A DNA stretch of 64,000 nt, from positions 1,116,001 through 1,180,000 of the forward strand of contig NZ_FOYL01000002.1 of NCBI RefSeq assembly GCF_900115955.1, given 5' to 3'. The stretch is from Lentzea waywayandensis. Lineage in GTDB: Bacteria; Actinomycetota; Actinomycetes; Mycobacteriales; Pseudonocardiaceae. Of the stretch, positions 1-8,897 are shown in pieces. The notes under the pieces were generated by a model, which ran no database searches, had not been told where the DNA came from, and saw nothing but the letters and a program-made list of their open reading frames with translations. A program made the position numbers and the translations under genes. Every line of letters starts with the position of its first letter. Position 1 is the first letter of the stretch.

Positions 1-852
1 GCCGAGCCCCAGGAACAGCGCGGAGTACGCGCGTTCGGTGGCCCGCTGCGCGACCAGCACGTCGGACGGCCTGCTGACCAGCACCTCGTTCGGACGCTCC
101 GGGTTGACCGTGCGTCCCAGCACCGCCTTCACCGCCTCGACGGCGTGCTCCGCCGCCCGCACGTAGACGAGACCCGGTGTGCCGTCGAAGCCGAGGTAGC
201 GCTGCGCGGCGGACCATCCCACCAGCGCGGAGCTGTCGAGCTCCGGCGCGAGCGGCACCGGCTCCAGCACTCCCGCCACCACGAACTGCCGGTCCGCGAT
301 CCACACCGAGGACGCGGCCCCGTCCTCACGCGGCTCGACCCCCAGCACGCGGGCGGCCCGGTCTCCCAGCACCACCACCGGGTACCCCTCGGTCGCGGTC
401 GAGAGGAACGCCCCGGCGCGGACCCGGCCCTGCACCACGGCGAGCAGGTCGAGCGCGCTCGCCGCGACCCTGATGCCGCCGTTCTCGTCGCGCGGAACCA
501 GATCGCTGCGCCGCACCGTCGCCGTCGTCGCGCCGGTGGCGGACACGGCCTGCACCGGCGGGATGCGCCGGATCATGGCCAGCGAGTCCGGCGGGAGCTT
601 GGCCTTGGACGAGCTGAGCAGGTCCTCGCCCGGCGCCACGGTCAGCAGGTTCGGTCCGAGCGCGGCGAGCTGCGCCCGGAGCGCGGCCTGGCTCGACGCC
701 GGCACGCCGACCACGGCGACCAGCGCGGCGATCCCGATGGAGATGCCGAGCGCGGCGAGCGCGGTGCGGGTCAGCCGGGTGCGCAATCCCGCGAGGCCCA
801 GCACCAGGACGTCGCGCGGTGGGAGGCGGTTGGGTTTCGGCAGCGGGATCAT
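1..852 (-). CDS. MacB-like ABC transporter permease (3' part beyond window)
   Basis: The start codon lies at 852 and the frame stays open to base 1, so only the N-terminal ~284 residues are present. After a basic N-terminus there is one membrane segment (about residues 18-40, rich in A/L/G/I/V), then a large extracytoplasmic MacB_PCD-like domain (about 45-260). It includes the stretch APGEDLL and the segment [15 protein letters not shown], typical of this periplasmic-core family. A second membrane segment begins at the very edge. The start overlaps the stop of the upstream ATPase gene by 4 bases (ATGA), so the pair is translationally coupled. Role by family: export or mechanotransmission across the envelope with the ATPase and the HlyD/PG-binding adaptor encoded upstream. 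Substrate unknown; the C-terminal three-helix bundle is outside the window. Confidence 0.88.
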   Translation of the reverse strand, partial: MIPLPKPNRLPPRDVLVLGLAGLRTRLTRTALAALGISIGIAALVAVVGVPASSQAALRAQLAALGPNLLTVAPGEDLLSSSKAKLPPDSLAMIRRIPPVQAVSATGATTATVRRSDLVPRDENGGIRVAASALDLLAVVQGRVRAGAFLSTATEGYPVVVLGDRAARVLGVEPREDGAASSVWIADRQFVVAGVLEPVPLAPELDSSALVGWSAAQRYLGFDGTPGLVYVRAAEHAVEAVKAVLGRTVNPERPNEVLVSRPSDVLVAQRATERAYSALFLGLG

Positions 853-1529
853 GCTCGGCCTCCGGTGTCGAGGCTGATCCGGCCGTCGAGGACCTCCACG
901 CGCCGGGGCGTGGCCTCGGCGATGGCGCGGTCGTGCGTGATCAGCACGACCGTCGTGCCCGTGGCGTTCAGCTCCCGCAGCAACGCGAGCACCTCCGTGC
1001 CGGAGGCGGAGTCGAGGTTCCCGGTCGGTTCGTCGGCCAGCACGACGGCGGGCCGGTTCACCACCGCGCGGGCGATCGCGACCCGCTGCTTCTCGCCGCC
1101 GGACAGCTCGGAGGGGAAGTGGTCGGCCCGGTGGGTCAGCCCGACGCGGGCCAGTGCCTCGTCCGCGCGGGCGCGCCGTTCCCGCCTCGGCACGCCGCGG
1201 TAGACCTCGGCGGCCACCACGTTCTCCCGTGCGGTCAGTCCCTCGGTCAGGTGGAACTGCTGGAACACGAAGCCCAGCCACGACGCCCGCAGCGCGGACA
1301 GCCGCCGGTCGGTCAGCTCGCTCACGTCGTGCCCGTTGACCAGGACCCGGCCGGTGCTGGGCAGGTCGAGTGCGCCCAGCAGGTGCAGCATCGTCGACTT
1401 GCCGGAACCGGAGGGTCCGACGATGGCGACCAGTTCACCGGGGACCACCCGGATCGACGCGCCCCGCAGCGCCACCACCGGGCCGGGGTGGACCTTCGAC
1501 ACGTCGACCAGTTCGAGGACCGCCGTCAT
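849..1529 (-). CDS. MacB/LolD-type ABC transporter ATP-binding protein
   Basis: A 226-residue stand-alone nucleotide-binding domain. Walker A reads GPSGSGKST near residue 37, the signature is [14 protein letters not shown] near 143, Walker B is [13 protein letters not shown] near 163, and the H-loop is VLITHD. The ADEPTGNLD form of Walker B and the LSGGE signature mark the MacB/LolD/FtsE class. It powers the permease encoded next, with ATGA overlaps on both sides (1526-1529 with the adaptor gene, 849-852 with the permease). Cytoplasmic, membrane-associated. Identity as a LolD-class ATPase is firm; the transported substrate cannot be read from sequence. Confidence 0.95.
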   Translation of the reverse strand: MTAVLELVDVSKVHPGPVVALRGASIRVVPGELVAIVGPSGSGKSTMLHLLGALDLPSTGRVLVNGHDVSELTDRRLSALRASWLGFVFQQFHLTEGLTARENVVAAEVYRGVPRRERRARADEALARVGLTHRADHFPSELSGGEKQRVAIARAVVNRPAVVLADEPTGNLDSASGTEVLALLRELNATGTTVVLITHDRAIAEATPRRVEVLDGRISLDTGGRA

Positions 1530-2596
1530 GACGCGATCACCACCTCGGCGCCTTCGGCCAGGCCTTCACCCGACACCTCGACGAGGCCGGACGCGAACAT
1601 GCCCGGCTCGACCCTGATCAGGTCGCGCCGTCCGTCGCGCACGACCTCCACGGCGTAACCGCCACCGGCCGGAGCCACGAGCGCCCGCACCGGCACGGCG
1701 AGCACGCCGTCCCGTCGCGCGCCGGACAGCACGACCGACACCTGGCCGGACTCCGGGACCGCCGCCGGGTCGTCGAGGCCGATCACGGCCACCAGGTCGT
1801 TCTCCTGCTCCTTGCCGGTGCCCGTCGCCACCGAGAGCACCTTGCCCGGAACGGTCCGCGAGCCGGGCAGCACGACCTCCACCTTCGCTCCGACCGCGAC
1901 GTAGGCCCGGCGCGCCTGGTCGATCTTGGCGGTCACCAGCCGTCCGGTTCCGGTGACCTTCATCAGCTCGCCCTCCGCGGCCGCGCCGAGCTGCGCGGTG
2001 ACGGCGTCGACCCGCACCGCGGCCGGCAGCACCAGGGCGTCGCCGGGACCCAGCGTGCCGGTCTGCGGCAGCCCGGCCGCCTTCTGCCACTTCTTCAGCG
2101 CACGCTCGGTCTTCGCCCCGAACTCCCCGTCGGGCGGTCCCGCGTCCTTGTGCCCGAGCGCCACCAGGTTCTCCTGCAGCACGGTGACGTCCGGCCCCGG
2201 CGGCACGCCGGCGCGGATCTCCCGGTACAGCGGGGTCGTGCCGAGCAGCAGCTTCACGCCGACCGCGTCGACGGCGTAGAGCGACTCGCCGCGGCCGATC
2301 ACCTTGCCCTGCTCCGGCAGCCACGTCAGCGTGCCCGCCTTGCGCCCGGCCAGCGCGGTCGCGGTGCCGTGCCCCACGGTGCCGTCCACCTTGACCTGGT
2401 CGACCAGGTCGGTCTTCACGATCTTCGCCGTGGCCGGAGGCGGTGGCGCGGACTTCGGCGCGGACCGCGGCGAGGTCGCGACCCCGGTGGCCAGCACGAC
2501 GCCTCCCGTGGCGAGCACCACGAGCACGACGGTGGTCACCAGCAGCCGGCGCCGCACGCGTCTGCGGAGCGCTTCCCGTCCATCCGGCGCGGTCAC
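1526..2596 (-). CDS. Membrane-anchored adaptor with peptidoglycan-binding domain (MacA/HlyD-like)
   Basis: A 356-residue protein with an Arg-rich cytoplasmic N-terminus and one signal-anchor segment (about residues 17-37). Short beta-rich HlyD-like segments flank an inserted PG_binding_1 domain at about 135-190, recognisable from [13 protein letters not shown] and the following [15 protein letters not shown]. The C-terminal part (about 205-356) resembles the beta-barrel/membrane-proximal domains of periplasmic adaptors. In Gram-positive actinobacteria such adaptors join a MacB-type permease to the cell wall. It overlaps the lipoprotein gene before it and the ATPase gene after it by 4 bases each. 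The function is inferred from domain order and operon context. Confidence 0.88.
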   Translation of the reverse strand: MTAPDGREALRRRVRRRLLVTTVVLVVLATGGVVLATGVATSPRSAPKSAPPPPATAKIVKTDLVDQVKVDGTVGHGTATALAGRKAGTLTWLPEQGKVIGRGESLYAVDAVGVKLLLGTTPLYREIRAGVPPGPDVTVLQENLVALGHKDAGPPDGEFGAKTERALKKWQKAAGLPQTGTLGPGDALVLPAAVRVDAVTAQLGAAAEGELMKVTGTGRLVTAKIDQARRAYVAVGAKVEVVLPGSRTVPGKVLSVATGTGKEQENDLVAVIGLDDPAAVPESGQVSVVLSGARRDGVLAVPVRALVAPAGGGYAVEVVRDGRRDLIRVEPGMFASGLVEVSGEGLAEGAEVVIAS

Positions 2597-3123
2597 TTGC
2601 CGCCCTCCGGGACGAGACCGCTCGACTCGCGCAGACAGGTCTTCATCTTCTCGCGGAACACGGGATCGTTGCCGTCCACACCCTCAGGAATTCGCACCGC
2701 CCCGTTTCCCGCACCGGCATTCGGATCAGGGTCGGGATAGTTCACGCCTTTGGCGCGCATGCACTTGGCGAATTCGACGGCCTTGCGCAACTCCTCCTCG
2801 CTCGCCTTCGGGTTCGTGCCACCGTCGGGCATGAACTTCCGGCATTTCTCCAGCGCCTGGTCGTACCGGCCCTGATCACCCGGCGACGAGGTGCTCTCCG
2901 ACTTCCCCTGCCCCTCCTGGTCGGGTGTGTTGACGTCGACCCCGTTCTCCTTCATGCACTTGGTGAACGCGTCCTCGCCGAGCGAGGAGGAGCCCGTGGA
3001 GGCTCCGCTGGAGGGGGCACCGGGCAGCGAGGGCACGCCGGCCGCCCCGTTGCCACTGGAGCAGGCACCCACGGTCAGCACGCATGCCAATGCGACGAGA
3101 ATACCGCCGGTACGGATACCCAT
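2593..3123 (-). CDS. Small lipoprotein of unknown function with conserved Cys-Met motifs
   Basis: A 176-residue lipoprotein. The signal peptide ends in lipobox TVGAC with Cys21 as the lipid-modified residue. A Gly/Ser-rich linker follows, then repeated short motifs around cysteines: FTKCMKENGV, LEKCRKFMPDGG, FAKCMRAKGV and MKTCLRES. Cys-x-x-Met pairs of this kind could bind a metal or a thiol-reactive ligand, but that is inference. The chosen ATG at 3123 places the lipobox 20 residues in; longer upstream reading frames lack any signal-peptide logic. It is the first gene of the exporter operon and diverges from the response-regulator gene across 117 bp, so the two-component system probably senses or controls this exporter. 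No function is known to me. Confidence 0.82.
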   Translation of the reverse strand: MGIRTGGILVALACVLTVGACSSGNGAAGVPSLPGAPSSGASTGSSSLGEDAFTKCMKENGVDVNTPDQEGQGKSESTSSPGDQGRYDQALEKCRKFMPDGGTNPKASEEELRKAVEFAKCMRAKGVNYPDPDPNAGAGNGAVRIPEGVDGNDPVFREKMKTCLRESSGLVPEGGK

Positions 3124-3240
3124 GAATCGCCTCCGAATGAGAAACCACCTTTGCGGACCAGTTCTACCGACGAGTGGATCTCTACCCCGTAAGGGGAATG
3201 CATATGGTTTGCTTACGGCCCGCTGCGCATAATGGGGCGC
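3124..3240. promoter_or_regulatory. Divergent promoter region between exporter operon and two-component system
   Basis: A 117-bp intergenic stretch, noticeably more AT-rich than the flanking genes, between the minus-strand lipoprotein start and the plus-strand response regulator. It must contain both divergent promoters. I could not single out a convincing -35/-10 pair or a symmetric operator. Base 3232 holds an alternative ATG for the regulator. Confidence 0.5.
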
Positions 3241-3900
3241 ATGCGAGTTCTGGTGGTCGAAGACGAGGAGATGCTCGCCGAAGCCATTGCCGAGGGGCTG
3301 AGGCAGCAGGCGATGGCCGTCGACGTGTGCTTCGACGGAGCGGCCGCGCTGGAACGCGTGGCGGTCAACCGCTACGACATCGTCGTGCTCGACCGCGACC
3401 TGCCGCACGTGCACGGCGACCAGGTGTGCCAGACGCTCGTGTCCTCGCACAGCACCACGCGAGTGATCATGCTGACCGCGGCCCGCAACGTCATGGAACG
3501 GGTGCACGGCCTCGGCATCGGCGCCGACGACTACCTGACGAAGCCGTTCGCCCTCGCGGAACTGGTCGCCAGGGTGCACGCGCTGGGCAGGCGCGCACAG
3601 CCCGCCCTGCCGCCCGTGCTGCGGTGGGGCGACATCGAGATGAACGTGCCGCGGCACCAGGTGTCGCGTGAGGACAGGTTCATCTACTTGTCCCGCAAGG
3701 AGTTCGCCGTCCTGGAAGTGCTCATGCGGGCGAACGGGTCCGTCGTCAGCGCCGAGGAGTTGCTGGAGCAGGCATGGGACGAGCACATCGACCCGTTCAC
3801 GAACGCGGTGCGGGTCACGATGGTCACGTTGCGCAGGAAACTGGGCCTGCCGGCGGTGATCAGGACCCTGCCGGGGGTGGGCTACCAGCTCGCCGGGTGA
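3241..3900 (+). CDS. OmpR-family response regulator
   Basis: A 219-residue protein (222 if the ATG at 3232 is used). The N-terminal receiver domain (1-115) has the acidic pair VVEDEEM, the phospho-acceptor Asp51 in VVLDRDLP, the conserved Thr in MLTA and the Lys in YLTKPF. The C-terminal winged-helix DNA-binding domain (about 125-219) carries LSRKEFAVLEVLM and ends in VIRTLPGVGYQL, as OmpR/PhoB members do. The gene overlaps the GTG start of the kinase gene by 4 bases. It is divergent from the MacAB-like operon, which is its likely target, as in many actinobacterial exporter/two-component pairs. Confidence 0.95.
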   Translation: MRVLVVEDEEMLAEAIAEGLRQQAMAVDVCFDGAAALERVAVNRYDIVVLDRDLPHVHGDQVCQTLVSSHSTTRVIMLTAARNVMERVHGLGIGADDYLTKPFALAELVARVHALGRRAQPALPPVLRWGDIEMNVPRHQVSREDRFIYLSRKEFAVLEVLMRANGSVVSAEELLEQAWDEHIDPFTNAVRVTMVTLRRKLGLPAVIRTLPGVGYQLAG

Positions 3901-5030
3901 AGCGGAAGCGGTTCTCGGTCAAGACCAGGCTGTCGTTGCTGATCGGCACGCTGCTGCTGTTCAGCGGCGCGCTGCTGCTGACGACGAACTACCTGCTCGT
4001 TCGCGGCGCGCTGCTGGAGGACGGCGGGCCGGCCGCCGCGGGATCGTCGAACGCCACCGACGCGCCGCAGACGCACGAGGACAGCGCGAACGCGCAGAGC
4101 GTCGTCCGTCCGATGACCATCGAGCAGTACCGGTCCGACGTGCTCCGGACGCTGCTCATCCAGTCGGGCATCGCCCTGGCCGGCGCGGGCGCGATCGCGC
4201 TGCTGCTGGGCAGGCTCGCCGCCGCGGGGATGCTGCGGCCGGTGCACCAGGTGGTGGCCACCGCCCGCAAGCTCAGCGCCGACAACCTCGACCAGCGCAT
4301 CCATCTGCCGGGGCCGAAGGACGAGCTGACCGAGCTGGCCGACACGTTCGACGAGATGCTCGACCGGCTGGCCCGCTCGTTCGACAGCCAACGGCGGTTC
4401 GTCGCCAACGCCTCGCACGAGCTGCGCACACCGTTGGCCACCCAGCGCACCATGGTCGAGGTCGCCCTGGTGAAGCTGGGCAAGGACCGGGCCACCAGGG
4501 AGCTGTGCGAGAAGCTCCTGGTGGTCAACGCGCGCAGCGAGGACCTGATCGAGGGGCTGCTCGTGCTGGCCAGTACCGACAGCGGGCTGGAGCACCTGGA
4601 GGACGTGCCGCTGGACCGGCTCGTGAGCCAGGTCCTCGTCGCCACCGGACCGGCGCTCGCCCAGGCCGGCGTGCGGCTGCACCCGGACATCGCGCGGCGC
4701 ACCGTGCGCGGCGACCCCGTCCTGCTCGAACGCCTGGTGACCAACCTCCTGGACAACGCGATCAAGTACAACAACGGCGGCACCGTCGAGGTCCGGGTCG
4801 GGGGCAGTCCCGCGATCGAGGTCGCCAACACCGGATGCCTGGTGCCCGCGGACCGCGCGGAGACGTTGTTCGAACCGTTCGTGCGGCTCGACAGGGACCG
4901 GTCAGGCCCGAACCGCGGGGTCGGACTCGGCCTGTCGATCGTCGCCTCGATCGCCCACGCCCACAGCGGTTCCGTGCGGGCGAAGCCCCGTGACGGTGGT
5001 GGCCTGGTCGTCTCGGTGACGCTGCCGTGA
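3897..5030 (+). CDS. Sensor histidine kinase, HAMP type
   Basis: A 377-residue protein from a GTG start that overlaps the regulator stop (GTGA). Two membrane segments (about 8-32 and 84-108) enclose a short ~50-residue extracytoplasmic loop. A HAMP linker (about 110-165) follows. The H-box FVANASHELRTPLA gives the phospho-acceptor His174. The N-box is LVTNLLDNAIKYNN and the G-box NRGVGLGLSIVASIAHAH. The tiny sensor loop resembles intramembrane or envelope-stress sensors rather than ligand receptors. Upstream in-frame starts at 3774 lie inside the regulator gene and were rejected. Confidence 0.94.
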   Translation: MKRKRFSVKTRLSLLIGTLLLFSGALLLTTNYLLVRGALLEDGGPAAAGSSNATDAPQTHEDSANAQSVVRPMTIEQYRSDVLRTLLIQSGIALAGAGAIALLLGRLAAAGMLRPVHQVVATARKLSADNLDQRIHLPGPKDELTELADTFDEMLDRLARSFDSQRRFVANASHELRTPLATQRTMVEVALVKLGKDRATRELCEKLLVVNARSEDLIEGLLVLASTDSGLEHLEDVPLDRLVSQVLVATGPALAQAGVRLHPDIARRTVRGDPVLLERLVTNLLDNAIKYNNGGTVEVRVGGSPAIEVANTGCLVPADRAETLFEPFVRLDRDRSGPNRGVGLGLSIVASIAHAHSGSVRAKPRDGGGLVVSVTLP

Positions 5031-5056
5031 ACCGCGCGCCCTGAGGCAAGCCTTCA

Positions 5057-5075
5057 TTAAGTAAGGTTGCCCTAT
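5057..5075. promoter_or_regulatory. Iron box (IdeR/DmdR-type) upstream of cchE
   Basis: TTAAGTAAGGTTGCCCTAT matches 13 of 19 bases of the actinobacterial DtxR-family consensus TTAGGTTAGGCTAACCTAA. It overlaps the cchE start codon (5074), so iron-loaded repressor bound here would block transcription or initiation. A second, weaker half-match lies just upstream at 5042-5060. Confidence 0.65.
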
Positions 5076-5907
5076 GACCGCGCTGCGCAACGACGCCGCC
5101 CGACTGGGCGCCAAGGGCGTCACGGTCGGGTACGCCGACCGGGTCGTGCTCGACAACCTGGACGTCGCCATCCCGACCGGGGTGATCACGACGGTCATCG
5201 GCCCCAACGGCTGCGGCAAGTCGACGTTGCTGCGGACGCTGTGCCGGCTGCTCAAACCGCGCCAGGGCACGGTGCTGCTCGACGGCGGCGACATCGCGCG
5301 CCTGAAGACCAAGGACGTCGCGAAGAGGATGGGCCTGCTCCCGCAGACCCCGATCGCGCCGGAGGGCCTCACCGTCGCCGACCTCGTGGCCCGCGGCCGG
5401 CACCCGCACCAGAGCTGGGTGCGGCAGTGGTCGAGCGACGACGCGGACGTCGTGGCCAAGGCGTTGCACATGACGGGCGTGGCCGATCTGGCCCACCGCC
5501 CGGTCGACTCGCTCTCGGGCGGGCAGCGGCAGCGGGTGTGGATCTCCATGACGCTCGCCCAGGGCACGGACCTGCTGCTGCTCGACGAGCCGACGACCTA
5601 CCTGGACCTCGCGCACGCGATCGACGTGATCGACCTCGTCGACGACCTGCACGAGGGCGGCTGCACGATCGTCATGGTCCTGCACGACCTGAACCTGGCC
5701 GTCCGCTACAGCGACAACCTGATCGTGATGAAGTCGGGATCCATTGTCGCGCAAGGACATCCGAGCGAAGTGATCACGAGCGGGTTGTTGCTGGAGACGT
5801 TCGGCCTGCAGGCGAAGGTCATCGACGACCCCGTCAGCGAGCGACCGTTGATCGTCCCCATCGGCCGGACCCACGTGGTATCGAAGAGTGACCAAGACGA
5901 AAGTTAG
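5074..5907 (+). CDS. cchE: Ferric-siderophore ABC importer ATP-binding protein
   Basis: A 277-residue FecE/FepC-type ATPase. Walker A is GPNGCGKST near residue 45, the signature is [13 protein letters not shown] near 147, Walker B is DLLLLDEPTTYLDL near 166, and the D/H-loop region has VMVLHDLNLA. TTYLDLAHAIDVIDLV is diagnostic of the iron-chelate importer class. It begins the siderophore transcription unit under an iron box, with only a weak AAGG 7 nt upstream of the ATG. In Streptomyces coelicolor the equivalent cchE is preceded by permease genes cchC and cchD. Here the gene before it is a histidine kinase, so the ATPase must work with permeases encoded elsewhere. Confidence 0.93.
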   Translation: MTALRNDAARLGAKGVTVGYADRVVLDNLDVAIPTGVITTVIGPNGCGKSTLLRTLCRLLKPRQGTVLLDGGDIARLKTKDVAKRMGLLPQTPIAPEGLTVADLVARGRHPHQSWVRQWSSDDADVVAKALHMTGVADLAHRPVDSLSGGQRQRVWISMTLAQGTDLLLLDEPTTYLDLAHAIDVIDLVDDLHEGGCTIVMVLHDLNLAVRYSDNLIVMKSGSIVAQGHPSEVITSGLLLETFGLQAKVIDDPVSERPLIVPIGRTHVVSKSDQDES

Positions 5908-5917
5908 CCTGCCCTAA
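5899..5917. promoter_or_regulatory. Iron box 1 upstream of cchF (reverse orientation)
   Basis: Read on the minus strand it is TTAGGGCAGGCTAACTTTC, 14 of 19 matches to the DtxR-family consensus TTAGGTTAGGCTAACCTAA, with the core AGGCTAAC intact. It overlaps the last codons of cchE and lies ahead of cchF. Confidence 0.68.
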
Positions 5918-5925
5918 CCGGGTGA

Positions 5926-5944
5926 TAAGGTTCGCCTGTCCTAA
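5926..5944. promoter_or_regulatory. Iron box 2 upstream of cchF
   Basis: TAAGGTTCGCCTGTCCTAA matches 14 of 19 consensus positions, with both outer half-sites (AAGGTT and CCTAA) well kept. It lies 8 bp after box 1, so this promoter has a tandem pair, about 40 bp upstream of the cchF ATG. Confidence 0.68.
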
Positions 5945-5983
5945 TTTCCCCCGCCGCGTGGGCAGCGAAGAACGAGGTGCCGA

Positions 5984-7030
5984 ATGGGCCAGAGAACGAC
6001 CATGACCTGGAAGCGACTGACAGCTGTGGCAGCAGCCGCCGTTGTCGGTGCCAGCGTCCTCGCCGGGTGCGGTTCTTCCACGCCTGCAACGACCCCCGCG
6101 ACGAACGGCGCCTCCGGTGGCACGTTCCCGACCAAGGTCGAGCACTTCTTCGGCACGACGGAGATCAAGGAAGCGCCCAAGCGCGTCGTCTCCCTCGGCT
6201 ACACCGACGAGCAGACGCTGCTGGCGCTGGGCGTCGTCCCGGTCGGCATGGTCGACCAGTACCCGAACCCCGAGGGCAAGACGCCCGACATCAACACCCA
6301 GTGGCCGTGGGTGAAGGACAAGTGGGGTACGACCACGCCCGAAGTCGTCATGAAGAACGGTGACACCGAGCCGAACTTCGAGAAGATCGCGCAGCTGCGT
6401 CCCGACCTGATCGTCGCCGTCTACTCCGAGGCGACCCAGGAGTGGTACGACAAGCTCTCCAAGATCGCGCCGGTGGTCGGCCGCACCAAGGAGGAGAAGG
6501 AGCCCTTCTCCGCCAAGTGGCAGGACAACGCGCTCCAGGTCGCGAAGGCGGTCGGCAAGGGTGACGAGGGCGCCAAGGCCATCAAGGCGATCGACGACAA
6601 GCTCGCCGAGGCCAAGAAAGCGAACCCGGCCTGGGCGAACGAGACCGCGGTCGTCGCGTCCTGGTACAAGGACGCCATCGGGCCGTTCTCCACGACCGAC
6701 GTGCGCAGCCAGGTCCTCACCGGCATCGGCTTCAAGGGCAACACGAAGGTCGACGAGCTCGCCGCCGGCAAGTTCTTCGTGTCCCTGTCCCCCGAGCGCA
6801 TCGACGTGATGAACGTCGACCGCATCTTCATCATCAACGACGAGGCGGACCTGAAGGCGCTCAAGGGTTTCGAGCTCTTCAACAACCTGCCCGCGGTCAA
6901 GGCCGGCAAGGTCCACTACATCCTCGACAGCGAGGGCGCGGCCGTCGGTGCCGCGATCTCGCAGGCGACCCTCGCGTCCATGCCGTACGCGGTGGACGAG
7001 CTCGTGAAGGCCGCCAAGTCCGTCGGCTGA
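5984..7030 (+). CDS. cchF: Ferric-siderophore-binding lipoprotein
   Basis: A 348-residue lipoprotein. The signal peptide ends in VLAGC with Cys29 as lipidation site. After a Thr/Ala-rich linker there is a class III periplasmic-binding-protein fold (FecB/FepB/BtuF type), with RVVSLGYTDEQTLLALGV in the first lobe, PDLIVAVYSE near the hinge and PAVKAGKVHYI near the C-terminus. ATG 5984 has a GAGG 7 nt upstream; the internal ATG at 6002 would also keep the signal peptide. The two iron boxes just upstream and the following NRPS/exporter genes assign it to uptake of the siderophore made by CchH. Membrane-anchored on the outer face. Confidence 0.93.
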   Translation: MGQRTTMTWKRLTAVAAAAVVGASVLAGCGSSTPATTPATNGASGGTFPTKVEHFFGTTEIKEAPKRVVSLGYTDEQTLLALGVVPVGMVDQYPNPEGKTPDINTQWPWVKDKWGTTTPEVVMKNGDTEPNFEKIAQLRPDLIVAVYSEATQEWYDKLSKIAPVVGRTKEEKEPFSAKWQDNALQVAKAVGKGDEGAKAIKAIDDKLAEAKKANPAWANETAVVASWYKDAIGPFSTTDVRSQVLTGIGFKGNTKVDELAAGKFFVSLSPERIDVMNVDRIFIINDEADLKALKGFELFNNLPAVKAGKVHYILDSEGAAVGAAISQATLASMPYAVDELVKAAKSVG

Positions 7031-7071
7031 TCTCGTTCTGACACAACAGTTCCAGCGAAAGGCCTCCCCTC

Positions 7072-8868
7072 GTGACCACGAGCGTCTCCGCCCCGCCGGC
7101 GAAGATCCTGCGCACGGCGTCCGGGCGGGAGGCCTCTCGCTGGGTGCTCGACCACTGCCGGTCCGCCCCCGGCCTGCCGATCGCCACCGTGCTGGCGACG
7201 GCGGCCGGGGCGGTGCTCCAGATCATCCCGGTGTTCCTGCTGGGCACCGTGGTGGACGGAGTCACCCAGGGCCGCGACGCGTCGATCCTCTGGTCGATCG
7301 GCATCGCCACCGTCGTCTCGGCTCTGGCCGGCGCGGTCATGACCGCGGTCTCCACCTATCTCGTCGGCCGGGTGGGCGCGGAGATGCTGGCGCGCCTGCG
7401 GGAGGGCGCGGTGCGCGCGGTGCTCGGGATGCCGAGCGCGCGCATCGAGGAGGTCGGCCGCGGTGACGTGCTTTCGCGCGTCGGTGACGACGTCGCGGTG
7501 ATCTCCAAGGGCTTCCGCACGGCCATTCCGACGATCTTCTCGGCGGTCGTGCTGGTCGTGATCGCGACCGCCGGCATGTTCGGCCTCGACTGGCGGCTCG
7601 GCCTCGCCGGTGCCTGCGCGCTGCCCGCCTACTGGCTGGCGTTGCGCTGGTACCTGCCCCGCTCGCAGCCTCTCTACCGCGCCCGTTCCGAGGCGCAGGC
7701 CGATCGCGCGCAGGCGTTGATCAGCGGCCTCGACGGCATCGCCACCGTGCGCGCGTACCGCCTGGAGAACGTCTTCCGGGACAAGGTGACCGCGGAGTCG
7801 TGGCGGGTGCGCAACATCGGCATCGACGTCTTCCGGTTCTTCGGCCGGTTCATCGGCAGGGAGAACCGTGCCGAGTTCATCGGACTCGGGCTGATCATCG
7901 TCGTCGGCTACTTCCTGGTGACCAACGAGCAGTCCTCGCTGGGCCAGGTCTCCGTCGCCGCGCTGCTGTTCCACAAGTTGTTCGTGCCGCTCGGCCTGAT
8001 CATGGCGTTCTTCGACGAAGCGCAGAAGTCCGGTGCCGGGCTGACGCGGCTGGTCGGCGTGACCACCGAGTCCGACGGCGACGAACTCGTCCGCAGCGCG
8101 GTGGCCGTCGACGCGGACGCACGACCACTTCCGGTGTCGGTGCGCGGGCTTTCCTTCCGCTATCCCGAATCCGAGCACGACGTGCTCCAGGACATCGACC
8201 TGGAGATCCCCGCCGGCACCTCACTCGCACTGGTCGGGGCGACCGGTGCGGGCAAGACGACGTTGGCTGCTTTGGTCGCCGGCACCGGCACTCCGCTGGC
8301 CGGGTCCGTGCACATCGGTTCCTCCGATCTCGTCGATCTGGACGAGGCAGGCGCACGCGCGTTGGTCAGCATCCTGACCCAGGAGGCCCACGTCTTCGCC
8401 GGTCCGCTGGCCGAGGATCTGCGTTTGGCAGCACCGGACGCGACCGACGACGAGCTCATGGACGCGTTGCGGACCGTTGGCGCGGACACGTGGGTCGAGG
8501 CGTTGCCTCTGGGCTTGCAGACCGACGTCGGCGAGGGTGGCGAACGCCTCGACGTGACCAAGATCGCCCAGATCGCGCTGGCCCGGCTGGTGCTCGGCCG
8601 CTCCCCCGTCGTCGTGCTGGACGAGTCGACGGCCGAGGCGGGCAGCCAGGGTGCCGCCGCGCTGGAACGAGCCGCGCTCGCGGCTTGCCGGGGCCGCACA
8701 ACACTTCTGGTCGCACACCGCCTGACCCAGGCCATCGCCGCGGACCGGATCGCCGTGCTCGACGCAGGTCGCGTGCTGGAACACGGAACGCACGAAGAAC
8801 TCGTGGCGCGTGATGGGCGTTACGCGGCTCTTTGGGCCGCTTGGCGATTCGGAACGGCAACTACTTAG
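7072..8868 (+). CDS. cchG: ABC exporter half-transporter with intact ATP site but degenerate signature motif
   Basis: A 598-residue fused transmembrane (about 1-320, six helices) and nucleotide-binding (about 345-590) half-transporter. GTG 7072 has RBS AAAGG about 10 nt upstream. Walker A GATGAGKTT, Walker B VVVLDEST and the H-loop VAHRL are intact. The ABC signature expected as LSGGQ reads LDVTK within GERLDVTKIAQIALARL. It should therefore bind ATP but cannot supply a normal signature to its partner. The partner is most likely CchI, encoded just after the NRPS, which shows the reverse pattern. By locus it corresponds to cchG of the coelichelin cluster, and export of the apo-siderophore is the probable job. 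Confidence 0.9.
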   Translation: MTTSVSAPPAKILRTASGREASRWVLDHCRSAPGLPIATVLATAAGAVLQIIPVFLLGTVVDGVTQGRDASILWSIGIATVVSALAGAVMTAVSTYLVGRVGAEMLARLREGAVRAVLGMPSARIEEVGRGDVLSRVGDDVAVISKGFRTAIPTIFSAVVLVVIATAGMFGLDWRLGLAGACALPAYWLALRWYLPRSQPLYRARSEAQADRAQALISGLDGIATVRAYRLENVFRDKVTAESWRVRNIGIDVFRFFGRFIGRENRAEFIGLGLIIVVGYFLVTNEQSSLGQVSVAALLFHKLFVPLGLIMAFFDEAQKSGAGLTRLVGVTTESDGDELVRSAVAVDADARPLPVSVRGLSFRYPESEHDVLQDIDLEIPAGTSLALVGATGAGKTTLAALVAGTGTPLAGSVHIGSSDLVDLDEAGARALVSILTQEAHVFAGPLAEDLRLAAPDATDDELMDALRTVGADTWVEALPLGLQTDVGEGGERLDVTKIAQIALARLVLGRSPVVVLDESTAEAGSQGAAALERAALAACRGRTTLLVAHRLTQAIAADRIAVLDAGRVLEHGTHEELVARDGRYAALWAAWRFGTATT

Positions 8869-8883
8869 GTTAGGCTTCCTTCA
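8865..8883. promoter_or_regulatory. Iron box upstream of the NRPS gene
   Basis: TTAGGTTAGGCTTCCTTCA: the first 12 bases are a perfect DtxR-family box and 15 of 19 match overall. It overlaps the stop of cchG and precedes the NRPS ATG by 15 nt, so the biosynthetic gene has its own iron-controlled promoter. Confidence 0.72.
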
Positions 8884-8897
8884 CCGATTGTGAAGGG

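Noticed and set aside
145-1203. Long plus-strand open frames opposite the exporter genes
   Set aside because: High-GC shadow frames: Arg/Pro-rich, no domain, no RBS; the minus-strand genes carry clear ABC motifs.
2593-3786. 397-residue reading of the exporter lipoprotein
   Set aside because: The extra N-terminus overlaps the response-regulator gene antisense and would bury the signal peptide; the 176-residue start gives a proper lipobox.
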